Shown: positions 22,547 through 33,791 of the stretch, piece after piece
Position numbering within the stretch: position 1 is the stretch's first letter
Layout of the letters: each line of letters begins with the position of its first letter
NCBI GenBank assembly: GCA_026873275.1
Contig: JANTUC010000014.1
Span: forward strand, 1,116,001-1,180,000
Source: Pseudopithomyces maydicus
Taxonomy: Eukaryota > Ascomycota > Dothideomycetes > Pleosporales > Didymosphaeriaceae
DNA: 64,000 bases
Direction of reading: 5' to 3'
Notes under the pieces: generated by a model
Seen by the model: only the letters and a program-made list of their open reading frames with translations
The model's database searches: none
What the model was told of the DNA's origin: nothing
Program-made: the position numbers and the translations under genes

Positions 22547-24892
22547 ATGGCCGACATTCGACCTCTAGATCGAAATCCTTACCGTGCGGAGAAAGGTGAA
22601 TATCTCCATCGGGTACTCGGTCGTCCACAGCTTACAGGTGCGTCGTTTCGAACTATAAAAGGTCAATGTACTTATCAAGATGATTAGGTATCGGTATTTC
22701 TGGATGCGTTGGTGTTGGTATATTCGTCACGTCCGGATCTCTGATCACCACCTCTGGATCTCTTGGCGGCGCTCTCAGCTATCTCGTAGCCGGCATCATT
22801 TCAGCATGCGTCCTGTATACCCTCACAGAAATGGTGGCTTGTAGACCATTAACAGGATCTCTGATCGATCTGCCGCACAAATTCCTAGATCCTGCTGCTG
22901 GCTTTGCTGTGGCAGCTTCGTACTCGTAAGTCTTGACTTCCATGTGTAAATAACGTTCTGCTTGGCTAAGAAACACAGACTAGGAAACATCTTGTCTATG
23001 GCATGTTTGACTGCATATTCCGCGGAATTGACCTCGCTCTTGAAATCAGGACATGACCCACAGCAACATCCGCCCGAAGTAGAAGTCGGCATTACCATAG
23101 CTTTTGTCGCGCTGACGACGTTGACACACTGCCTGGGCGTAAAGTTATACGGAACGCTTGAGAGAATCGTCGCCGTGTTCAAGCTCTGCCTATTTATACT
23201 TGTCTGTGTTCTCATGCTCGTGATCAACGTCGGCGGCGCTGGTAAACGCATTGGCTCATATCGCGGGAACTACACAACCATGGCATTTCCTCCAGGCTTC
23301 AAACCCACTGGATTTAACGATACCTCTGACGCTCTGATTCACGGATCAGGTGTACCCGACACCCAATTTGGCATCCCAGGAGCCAGTGGGCGACTCTTCG
23401 GATTCCTTACCTCGGTCTCGTTTGCCATGTTCTCTTGTTACGGCGGTGAGATTGTCGCCATGACAGCAGGAGAGGCTAAGGAACCCTTCAAGGATGTTCC
23501 GGTTGTGATGTCTTTTGTCTATATCGTGCCGCTGACGCTCTTGCCTCTTGCTCTGATCTCGGCAGGAGCAAACGTGAACTATACAAACGACAGACTGGCA
23601 GTCATTTGGAGCCCTGGCAGCAGATCCGCACACTTATCTCCATTCGTGGTTGCCGTTGAGACGTCAGCCTTGTCGGGGATAACGAAAGTACTGCACTTGT
23701 TTTTTATCATCTCTGCTTACACTGCCGCGTAAGTGACACGGTATCGAATAAGTGATGTAGCTGATGAATGGCAGCAACACAGAGATGTATGTAGCATCGC
23801 GCAGTATCTTTATGCTGGCACAAACGTACCTGCCTCGGAGGATTGCAGACTTTTTTGGTAGGACGAACAATGGCAACACACCCCTTTCAGCAATTCTCCT
23901 GTGCTCCGTATTCGGCTTCGTGTCTCTAGCAGGCCTCAGCCGACAAGCCAATAACCAGGTAATATATAGCTTTCTTTCCTCAGCTTTTTACATCGCTTAC
24001 TCTTTTACAGCCTCGCCAGACTTTGTCTGCCTTTTCCACTGCCTCTATTGCTTGTGTCTATATATGCGAATGCATTACTTTCCTCAAGTTCAAAGCTGGG
24101 TAAGAATTGCATACAAGAGTCCTGAGCAAGAAGGATGCTTACGCGCTGCTCCAGGTTAAAGCGATTAGAGGAGCGAGGGATCTTGAGCCGCAACGACCCG
24201 CTGTACATTTCGCGGATGTTCAAGTCCCGATGGCAGCCACTGCCAGCATACATTGGTATTGTCGGTTGCGCGTTCGTCATCTTGTGGTCTGGTGTTCCTT
24301 CATTGTATATTCTCAAGGCAAAGAGCGGTCTAACATCGACAAACCATCTGAAGACGAGCGTCGGCCTTGCCTGTGATGTGCTGGGTGCTTATTCAGGAGT
24401 AAGTGTCCTGTGATATCCCTTGTCTTGTGACCACTCAAAATCCAGAGATTGCAAAAATCACAAGTATCTTAGCTAGCTTTGTGCTGGTATACACGAACCA
24501 TGCTAATAAGATCGCAGCCATTCCTCTTCGGCATCTTCTACCTTACATACAAGTACATTACTCCTCGCTCTTTCGCTGTAGATGTGCGTGATCTAACAGC
24601 GGGCGACTATGTTCTTGGTGACATTGCCGATATTGAGACTGAACATCTTACTGTTGATCCCGAAGCCGACGGGCTTCAGCTCGATGTACCCCCTTCACCG
24701 AAAGATGCCACTGCGGAACTTGACATGGGTCCCGAATTGGAAGAATACCAGACTCGCCTCGCACAACAAGAAGAAAACGCGAGGATAATAGAAATACTTC
24801 AACGGCGACCAAGGAGGCTGGAAAGGAGTTTGATCCGGGAACTCTGGAGCTGTGTTGTTGCTGACAAAAATGTGGCTGATAGCTCAGATTAG
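22547..24892 (+). CDS. Amino-acid permease (APC superfamily, YAT type), 656 aa
   Basis: Seven exons: 22547..22637, 22688..22925, 22979..23728, 23775..23958, 24011..24099, 24155..24398 and 24518..24892. All phases agree. Introns are 46-55 bp except the last, 119 bp. The first transmembrane helix has the family motif GIGISGCVGVGIFVTSG after a short cytosolic N-terminus. Later landmarks are IVAMTAGEAKEPFKDVP (the conserved acidic loop of fungal amino-acid permeases), a long helix VVMSFVYIVPLTLLPLALIS and NTPLSAILLCSVFGFVSLAGL. About twelve membrane segments can be counted. The last exon gives FGIFYLTYKYI and an unusually long, acidic C-terminal tail (about 100 residues). Plasma-membrane proton-coupled uptake is inferred from the family; substrate range is not visible. 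Confidence 0.92.
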
Positions 24893-25172
24893 CCATTTCT
24901 CTTGAGATAATCACCGCATGAAGAAAAATCATAGGTTGGAGTTTGTATAAGGTTCATTTGTTATTATAAATACAATTCACGTCCAAAAGTGTAACTCAAT
25001 CGTCTTTGAGAGCCTGCCATTAAGTGCGCGCGCAGGCAGTCTTCCACCCACGTGGAGACTGTCGTATGGATTCCGGATCCGTCCTTGTTCTCTTCAACAT
25101 GCTTCTTCTTTCTCTTCTCGCTTGTCCTTTCGCTGGGGTATCCTCTGCAGTTCGACCAAAGTCCAAAGGCGC

Positions 25173-25825
25173 TTATAGCATGAACGAAGCGGCCATGCCC
25201 ATGGCCACGGTGAAGAAGGCACCTGCGCTGACGGAGACCATCGAGGCAGCGCCCTGCTCGGGAGTGTTGCTGGTTCCGTTTGTGCCGTTCATGTCCATGG
25301 AGGTGCCGTTCATCAGCATACCACCGACTGCCTGGGCAGAGGTGGGCGACTTGTTGTCGGTCGCGTTCTTGGCCAGCTGTGTGAAAGCGGCGAGGGTCTT
25401 CTGACCGGTAGCACTATCCAACTGTTAGTCTTTGAAAGATCCATCTGCATGCAGCAAACTTACGGAGCGTTGATCACACCGACCATACCATCCTGGCAAT
25501 GGGTGGCGCGAGAGCAGTAGTACCAGAGGGGTTGCGAGGCGTTGGTGATCTTGATCTGGAAGGTCGTGCTGGAGGCACCCTTCTCGACGGGGACGAATCC
25601 AGACCAGAAACCATCCTTCATGGGCTCGCAAGGAGTGGCAAAGGCAGACTGGGCAACCGAGTGGCTCTTGGGCCAGAACTTGAAAGTGACGGTATCGCCC
25701 TCAGCAGCGGTGATGTTGGCGGGCTCGAAAGTCAAGCCACTCTTTCCGGCCACGACGATGTGGTCGGCAGCGAAAGCGGAGCCAGCAACGGCAGAGGTAG
25801 CAACGGCGAAGGTAGAGAAACGCAT
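25173..25825 (-). CDS. Extracellular GPI-anchored cupredoxin-like protein, 200 aa
   Basis: Exons 25464..25825 and 25173..25413 are joined by a 50-bp phase-2 intron; a CTAAC branch point lies ten bases before the ATAG acceptor. A signal peptide (MRFSTFAVATSAVAGSAFA) is followed by a single cupredoxin domain: IVVAGKSGLTFEPANITAAEGD, VTFKFWPKSHSVAQS, then PLWYYCSRATHCQDGMVGVIN. The type I copper ligands His (HSV), Cys (YYC), His (THC) and Met (DGM) are all present. Two extra cysteines could form a disulphide. A short Asn/Thr/Met-rich linker with several N-glycosylation sites leads to a hydrophobic C-terminus (GAFFTVAMGMAASFML) typical of GPI attachment. The family is common in fungi; its redox partner is unknown. 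Confidence 0.9.
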
Positions 25826-27715
25826 TATGACTGGTTGTGTGGAAGAGAGACTAGCTCGATCGAGTAATAAGGAAGTAATTAAGTGGGTATGAAGAAACGA
25901 ATTGAGTTACTTGGAGTCGAATAGTATTGGAAATGAAATCCTGGACCTGCCTGAGGAGAGAAAGTTGACATGAGTGCATTTGAGGCCATTATATACGACA
26001 ATGATTGAAACGCAGCCGCTGCGAGACTCGACTTAACGCTTGGAGACTGGTCGAGGAGTCGTCACGGAACACCTCTGCGACTCCACGCGTCGCGAAGCCA
26101 TGTAGCTACGGCGCCTCGCGTCTGTATGCGGATGGCTGGGGGTTACCGAGGCCGTGTGATTGGTGCAATTCACCCAAAAGTGCAGGGTCTCCAGCCACTG
26201 AGGCTTAACTGAACCCTGCGTAATAGCCAGAGTACCAGGGTAATTGTTTGAAGCAAGAACGCTACGATTAGAAGAGGCTTGACCTTGGCGCGTTCTTGTG
26301 TTTTGTTATAAGGGATGAAACTTGAGAGTGCGGCTGGGAGGAACATGAGACGGTTCTGAGGCTTTGCACGGCCTAGCCGAACGGACAACCCCCTCCGCTA
26401 CAGAGTGACTGCGCTGTGACAGGCTCATTGACAGGATGTGGCGGATTTCTGGAGTACATACGGGTCGAACGGCTCTCATGAAGTTTCGCCGAGATGTTTC
26501 TTTAGCCTTCTATCCCCCGTGCGATCGCACTCTGGCGGCAATGCGGCAACTTGCGAAAGGAAGACAACACTGCCATAGTCGAGTCGTTTCTCCGCAATCT
26601 TCTGTACCTACTTATGAACTCCATCGTTTCTTTCAGTACACTATCTCGCTCGTCGCACCGCATAGGAGTTTATGATAGACCTTGATCGCCGTTCCGATGG
26701 TACCGTTCGCTGCGACCCGGCCGCCTCCGAGGCTGTGCAGTCAGCCCACGCATCGTCACCTCGAAAGTTCCAGCGCAGAGTCGCCGCAGATCGAAGTGAG
26801 GCGTGTCGACAGTGCTCAACCCCGCGCTCTCTCGTGTCGCCGAAATTTGCCGCATGCAATTAAGGAGGAAAACGGGTCTGTAGCGGTGTGCACGTCTCTG
26901 GACCCAATGCCACGCTACTGTCGTGCGATGAAGTCAGAACTTGCAAAGCACAACTTGCGCAACGATCCAAAACAGACCATCACTGAGTAAAGATGGATAC
27001 CCATCTGGTCACTGGAGAATACATGAGTGGCTGACCACATCGCCGGTAATGGAGTACAACCGCTACCGACGCATGTACGCTTGCGAGAAGCTCCACATGC
27101 TACCTTGACCGTGCTGTATTGATAATTGATTTCGCTCAATGCACGCCCCAGCAACGACCTACAAAGGTCCTAGATGCAGGGCAACTTTTATTGATCGCTG
27201 TCGCAGGTTGCCCGTTGAGGCTCCGCACGATGTAACCAGCCACTAGCCTCGGGCCCTAACTCCACAAAAAGGATGACAGGCATCCGGCGATGGCCCAAAA
27301 ATAATCGCCAGTATGACAGGTCTCGTAGGCACTGCCAGCTGCTCTCCAGCTAACGACCTACATTAGCTTGTAAACGACACTAGTCGTGGTCACCTGCACC
27401 GCCTAAAGCGTCTGCATTGGGCTAGTTTCAGTTATCCAATGGCTCTACCACCATGGTAGATCCTCGCTAATGCGCTCATTGATCCAACATTGGTAACTGC
27501 CAGCGCAGTAGATGCTCACGAGCTTCCAGAACAGACCAGGACCAGAGTACGACGATTGTATATAAAATGCAAGATGTCGTCCTGTAGAACAAATCATCAG
27601 CTCAGGCTTCAATCCATTCACACCACTTCAGCATCACTCCACCATCACTCTCGCTTTACGAATCATCTGAACGTTCTTCGAACAATCCAATAATCTACAT
27701 CACCCCACCAACAAC
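25826..27715. other. Intergenic, 1.9 kb, upstream of cerato-platanin
   Basis: No coding region recognised. The part before 27716 holds the cerato-platanin promoter, including a TATA box. Confidence 0.5.
27559..27567 (+). promoter_or_regulatory. TATA box of the cerato-platanin gene
   Basis: TATATAAAA lies 149 bp before the ATG. A CA-rich leader (CACCCCACCAACAACATG) follows, as is usual for highly expressed secreted fungal proteins. Position and sequence fit; no transcription start is known. Confidence 0.6.
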
Positions 27716-28184
27716 ATGAAGTTCACCACTGTCGCTTCCGCTATCGCCCTTGGCTTCGGCTCCCTCACCTCTGCCATCACTGGTCAGTACGCCTTCAATT
27801 GATTCTCGCTGCTTCTATTAACACCTCACAGTCTCCTACGACACTGGCTATGATGATGCGAGCCGCTCCTTGACCGCCGTCTCCTGCTCTGATGGCGCCA
27901 ACGGCCTCATCACCAAGTACGGCTGGCAAACCCAGGGCAACATCAAGACGCCCTACTTCGGTGGCTACCAGGGCATCGCCGGCTGGAACTCCGCCCAGTG
28001 CGGCACCTGCTACAGCGTGACGTACAAGGGCAAGACCATCTACGTGCTCGCCATCGACCACACCGCTGCCGGCTTCAACATCAACAAGAAGGGTCTCGAT
28101 GCCCTCACCAACAACCAGGCCACCCAGCTCGGCCGCGTCGATGCCACCTACGCCCAGGTCGCCGCCAACAAGTGCGGCTTGTAA
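27716..28184 (+). CDS. Cerato-platanin family secreted protein, 139 aa
   Basis: Exons 27716..27782 and 27832..28184 are joined by a 49-bp phase-1 intron that falls just after the signal peptide (MKFTTVASAIALGFGSLTSA). The mature part is about 120 residues with exactly four cysteines (TAVSCSDG, AQCGTC, ANKCGL), which in this family form two disulphides of a double-psi beta-barrel. Family hallmarks include VSYDTGYDD, SLTAVSCSDG, GYQGIAGWNSAQCGTCY and DHTAAGFNINKKGLDAL. Members are small wall-associated or secreted proteins that bind chitin oligomers and are perceived by plants in some species. The role in this organism is not shown. The gene stands alone, with long flanks. Confidence 0.96.
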
Positions 28185-29169
28185 ACAAAATATCCATATT
28201 ACGATAATTACGACATGAAGGTGGAGAGGGCCCTGCGTGAAAAGCGGAGAAGCCGCAGGGGTAATTCTTTATTGGGGTCACGAGAGCGAACGAGCGAGCA
28301 TAGCCGTGGAGTCTAACTGCATCTACTCACCTGGTCATTCCTTGGTGCTTAATTTCTAAAGCATAATGCAATTCATTGAGAACAATATACACATGTTGTC
28401 CACATACATTTCCCGTGCGCTCTATTTTCGTGCAATTTGCCTACCTAGTTTGCTATTATTTAATCGCCGAGCGGGTGGCAACGGGGAGGGACGTGCTGGG
28501 TCGGTGCAAGAAAGCGGAGCTCGGCTTCCACGGTAGAGTCGGTCCTTCTACATGCCATGACCCTGGTCGCCGGCGCAGGTGATGCGGACCCGAGCCGTCT
28601 AGCAGGGGAACCGCAGCTATCGATATGAATAATTGCCCGAGGGAATGATGTCAATGCTTTCTGCCTTCCCCTTTACCTACATGCCTACTTTGTTATTCTC
28701 TTTTTGGACGTGGTGTCAAAAGAATAGGGGAGAGGTGCAATTCTAGCTATAGGTCAGTCAGTCATCCGATTGTCATCGTGAGGACTGGACAGGGCATGCC
28801 GGCTCTAGCCAAAGGCAAACCAGGAACAACGGATTCATCAATAATGAGTACCAAAACATTAGACCGAACAGGGAGCTATATCTTTTCAAGGATATTGCAA
28901 ATTTCACGAATCGGTGATGGATTGTTCTGTCCTTGTCTTGAGTCATGCCGTAACTTTGAAGATACTCGGAGGATTTTATCACTAGAACACCAGGAATTGA
29001 AGATGGTTTATTTGATAAGTGATGGCATCAAAACCATACATGCCAGGTATCTCGAACCACAACTTGCCTGGCCCTCATAGCTACCATCACATACTTCGAA
29101 GGACAACTAGTTCCTCGATCCATAATGTAATACCGCACATCCCCTCAACCCTCCCTCCCTCTCTCTCTC
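28185..29169. other. Intergenic, 1.0 kb
   Basis: Between convergent 3' ends. No supported gene, tRNA or repeat. Short CT repeats lie just before 29170. Confidence 0.5.
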
Positions 29170-30157
29170 TCAGTCCAAAACCACCACCTCATCATCCGAA
29201 ATCTCACTATCGGACACCTCCCCTTTCAAACACGCCTCCACCGCCTCAGGCCTCCTCCTAGTCAACCTCTTCACATCCCCCTTCGCCTTCTTCAACCAAA
29301 ACGGAAACCCGCCCATCGTCCCCGGCAACGCCGTGTGCGCCTCCCAAATATTCCGATACTTTTGCTTCCAGACCGGATGCCACTGCGCGGCATACGTCGC
29401 GAGCAGCTTCCTGACAGCCAGATCCTCGCCCTCGGCGCGCACGTTCATCGGGTCGTTACCGTGCAGGTCGATGTTGAAGTGCCAGACGTTGTTCTTGAGC
29501 GTGATGAAGGTGGCGAGCTCGAGCAGGGCTTCCATCATGCACTCGCGCATGTTGTGCAGGGCGAGGAAGGCGAGCTCGTTGTAGGCGAGGTCTTTGGCGA
29601 GGCCGTAGACGCCGAAGTGGAGGAGGATGGGGGCTGTGTCGTCGTCGGGGTTGGGGGTGAGGTTGTGGGTGTGGCGGTCGGTGACGAGGCGGTAGTGGTG
29701 GGGTGGGTTGATGGTGTAGACGCCGATGTAGGCCATGCGCATCATGCAGTCGATGAAGAGGGGCTTGTAGGACTCGAGGGAGAAGGTGGAGATCTTGGGG
29801 TCGCTTTCGATCTGCGGTGGTGTTGTTAGCATGTTCGACGGTGCGAAGATGAATGGAGGACTCACGTAGGCCTTCTTGATCACCTGGCAGTGCGCGGTGA
29901 TGAGTTGCACGCCTATTTTCCACTCCATGTTGTCTGGACCGACGATGGTGAAGTCTCGCCCGCATTCGTTGTGTACCAGGTTTTGTCGTTGGCTGATATT
30001 TTGTTAGTTCCTCATCACTTGTGTTTATGAGTTGCGTTACATACCTGTTCTGGACTACCCTCATTGCATTTACCTCTTCAAACTGATCGCTGCCAGCATA
30101 ACGTAGAGCAAAGCTGCGGTCGATGTACTTTTGCGGGTTTGCCTGATCAGGAGGCAT
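29170..30157 (-). CDS. Hypothetical protein, possible BTB/POZ-like domain, 293 aa
   Basis: Exons 30045..30157, 29866..29992 and 29170..29811 are joined by introns of 52 and 54 bp (phases 2 and 0). The protein begins MPPDQANPQKYIDRSFALRY. A segment then resembles a divergent BTB core: RDFTIVGPDNMEWKIGVQLI, SLESYKPLFIDCMMRMAYIGVYTI, ILLHFGVYGLAKDLAYNELAFLALHNM. In BTB proteins these places hold the first strand, the ylYtG-like turn and the helix starting vY.LAdkY. The match is by eye and weak. An acidic tail (SDSEISDDEVVVLD) ends the protein. There are no membrane segments. The reading frame and splice sites are convincing even if the domain is not. If it is BTB, it would be an adaptor or dimerisation protein. 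Confidence 0.6.
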
Positions 30158-30962
30158 CTTGCGTTTGGTGATTAGGGTGCACGGGTATGTTAAGAGCGAA
30201 AAGTGAAGTGAGAAATATCTGCGGGCGGTGCGATCTCTATATACGTCTTGCGGGAAAAGGTTGAAACCTTTACACAGTTTGAGCGTGCGAAAGCCTTGGC
30301 ATCAACTAGGAGCAAACGTTCATTGGACTTGTAGCTGTTCTATCATTATCGTGTTTTGTGTACGCAATATTTTACGATGTCACGGGGGACGACAATTTTC
30401 TTTCCGATCATTTTTATCTGGTCAGCTACTCCGCTGCTTCTTTTGCAAAACTCAAAAACACATCATTATTGTGAAAGCTTTCCGATTAATTCCTGCCTCG
30501 TGGCATTTTGAAGTAGCTATAGATAGTGTCAGCTACTGCGATACGATGCACCCAGAAATAACGCGTCAAGCAGCAAGCATGTAAAGTCATTTTTTGCATG
30601 CCAACAGTTGAGAGAATCAGATCGTCATCACTTCATTATTTTGGAATGGTCCCATCCTATTGAGATATATAGAGCTGTAGAACCAGTGGTACAAATGGTG
30701 AATGAAAGTGGTGAATTGCTACCCAAACTTTGATCAGAGAAATTCCGGTTCTTATACCAGAATCCGATTAAGCTATGAGCTACCTGATTCCCAGATCCTA
30801 CCACCACATGATCAAACCTCGTGATCCTTAACGTCTCGTGGCCTAACGTGTGATTCCTATGTTTGAAACGGCCCTTAGGTTGTGATCTTCCGCAAGATAT
30901 GACCCTGAGGTCAAGTTATACCGAACACCCTCCACATATGGCCACATCAAGCTGGGGATCAC
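30158..30962. other. Intergenic
   Basis: Upstream of the BTB-like gene and downstream of the RRM-like gene. No supported feature. Confidence 0.5.
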
Positions 30963-33447
30963 CTAGTCCATGTGGACTCCTTGAGCCACATCGCACGGAT
31001 CGGAAGCGTACTCGGTCATGCAATGCTCCCAATCATGATCCTCGAGAAGCTCGCGCTTGAAATTGAGCGAGTTGTAGATATTGGCGAACCGGAACTCAAC
31101 CCACTTGCGCTGCATCAAGATTAGCATCTTTATAGCTATATCACATAACACACTCATGACTTACACCTGCAGTAGTCTGACCTTGCTTGACGCAGTCGAT
31201 CTCGCGCTTGGATTGGCCACAGCCTTTGGCAAATGCAACGAGCGCCGCTTCCTTCCAATCATCGTCCGCATCATAGGCACGAACGCAGCGCGTAGTCTTT
31301 CCGTCCACGCAGTTCTTCACCACGTCGTTCACTGAATTGGGGCCAGCGCCTTTCTCTACGCAGATGATGATCTTGGTGCCAGGGAAAATTATGCCGTTCT
31401 CAGTGCCCTTGAAGTACTCCTCACAGGATTCAGAGGTGAGGAACTTCACGGAAGCTTTGCGTGGCACGGTCTTAGAAAGCTGGATAGACTCAACCCTACC
31501 ACCCCAGACCTGTGAAGCAAAGTTAGCGTTTACATGTCAAATATTCTCAAGGGTCACTGACCAATGCTTGCACTTGGTTAATATTGACCTCCTCGGGCAA
31601 GCCTGTAAGAATGCAGGTACGACATCCGGATACTTCTCAGAGAGTTAGTATTGTGATGCTCAACGATTGTTATATTTGCTTACCGTTCTCGCGCTTCTCC
31701 TGCGCTGGCCAAGACTTGGCTCCATCCAAGGGATCTTTGAACCCAGCAGCGGGGCCTGGGCCTGGTGACGAGGAAGCGAGTTTCGGAGCGGAAGCACCTT
31801 CAATAGCCTTGCTGAGACCGACGATCTTGAAACTCGTGTTAGAATTATTTGGGAATACTTGATGTGTACATACCTGATCAATGGTATCAAGGCAGAGATA
31901 TCCCTGCTGCGTCAACATGCCGCACAGATAAAAGAAACCTCCATCACCTGAGGTGAGGATGGCCCAAATTCCTTCATGAGACACAACCTTATGTCCTTTG
32001 TGGATATCGTTGATGAATGCCACAATAGCATTAACATAGCGGGCCCGAAGCTCCTGGGTGATATCAGGTCCGAGATATTCGGCAGCAACGTGGATGTGTT
32101 GAAGCTTGCTGGCTGCACGCTTGATCAAATCAACGGTAGGGCTCATGTTTTCTGGGATTGCAAGGAGATATCCGATGGCCTTCTGCAGAAACAGTTGCTC
32201 TAAATCTTCGATTGACTTGTTCTCGAAGTCGACGACTGTTTTCTGTCAGCCCTGCTTCGACACATGTTTAAAAAGATGAACAAAGCCTACCCTACTGATG
32301 GTAGAGAGGTATCTGACGGATTATATGGTGAGTGAACGTACCTGCAGCTGCTCTAGTAACGTGTGTCTCAGCCTTGTCTAAAATGGAATCAGTGGAGGTA
32401 GAGGAAGTTTGAAGATCCTCGGTCTGCTTTGCTTCGACGACCATGGAAGATCCACTGGATGCGGGCTGCTCCATCTTGACGTCCTTTGGGAAGGACATGC
32501 CAGAGTCCGTGCTCTTGGCAGTATCGTCGGTCATAGCAACAGACTTTGCAGTGGTCATCTCGGTGGTCGCGGCTGAGGTCGATGCTGCAGTCAAATCAGC
32601 GGAACGCGCGGGAGAGGAAGCTCCTAGCAACTCCGCAAATTCCGCTTCGAGATCTACCATAGATTGAACGCGTGGTAGGGTAGACGAGGCACTGCGCATG
32701 GCCTGTGGAATCGGAGGTCTATAAAATCAGCTTATGTCCAGAGAAAGAGGCAGGTAGTCGCAACTTACTCATTCTCTACATTGAGCGCAGCCACGGTGGA
32801 GCCAGTAGCTGGAACACCTGGTAGAGCAGCCTTGGGAGGTCCCGGAGGCGCCGCTGGGCCTGCGATGCGAACGGTCCGCTTCTTCAAGTTGATGCTTCCG
32901 ATAGGAGCCGACGAGCGGCGCGAGCCATCGTGGAGAGAGGCGCGCTGCATCTTGGCTTCTAAATAAACATCGTTAGTCAGGTAACCAGTGCGATGCAGAT
33001 TGGAGACCATTAGAATCTCACCCAGTTGAGTTGATGACGTGACAAAGTCTGTAGGGTGAGCGCCTGTCGTGTCAGTGGTGGCTTCTAGAAATGGACGGTC
33101 AGTTCACGTTCTTGCTGCAATAGAAACCAATGATGGAGACTCACGTGGCCGAGTGGGAGGCGTAGAGTGCAGGAAGCAGCTGTACCGAGTTTGTCTTTCT
33201 TGGTTAGCTCGAGTTCCGCGTGTTTTGTTTGTGGGCGGATGGGTAGGTGGGCGAGTGATCGAGGGTCGGTCGGGCGAGAGAAGTGTGTGATTGTTTGTTT
33301 GTCTTAAGTAAGTGAGGAAGGTGCGAGCGACTAACCTCGCGAGAACTTCTCAGGCCGCCGGTCAACAGGCAGACGCTGGAATCCTTGAGTGATCTCGCGG
33401 AGAACGTTGTCGTATCCAATTGCAGCAAGCTTGTTGATCGAGGCCAT
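30963..33447 (-). CDS. RRM-like domain protein, about 600 aa, nine exons, one unresolved junction
   Basis: Exons: 33336..33447, 33022..33084, 32769..32958, 32342..32718, 31874..32236, 31684..31825, 31562..31632, 31165..31509 and 30963..31109. The N-terminus (MASINKLAAIGYDNVLREIT) leads to long Ser/Thr/Ala-rich disorder. A helical region follows (SIEDLEQLFLQKAIGYLLAI; AAEYLGPDITQELRARYVNA). Then comes an RRM-like fold: CRTCILTGLPEEVNINQVQAL, GGRVESIQLS, RKASVKFLTSESCEEYFKGT, and after it WVEFRFANIYNSLNFKRELL. All junctions are phase-consistent except exon 4 to 5, where the strong GTACGT donor leaves phase 1 but exon 5 needs phase 0. Either a weak donor is used or one indel is present. RNA binding is inferred from the fold only. 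The first intron (251 bp) is unusually long. Confidence 0.68.
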
Positions 33448-33791
33448 AGGCGCACAAGACTGAATGTGAGTTGGTGTGGAGAGTTGGGAATAGGAAGCAA
33501 GCGGAGATTTGGACTCGAGGCGGAGACGACGATTAAGTATTTGACTAGGCGCACTAATTTGGCTTCATCAGGCCCTGAAGTTCAGTAACTGTGATGGTGA
33601 TGGTGATGGTGATGATGATGTAGACTCTTGATCATACATGAACACGCGGGACGCTGGTTTTTGGGTTACGATGTGCCAAATCTATTTCTACATAACTTCC
33701 ACTTGACTATCATACAGAGGAACTTACAAAAGTGTGACCACACAGGTCTAGATCCGTCCTTAAATATCCTACCATCCATGATGTTCTTGTA
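33448..33791. repeat. Intergenic with a GATGGT/GAT simple repeat
   Basis: Spacer between two minus-strand genes. It contains a GATGGT/GATGAT microsatellite at about 33591-33621. Confidence 0.7.
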
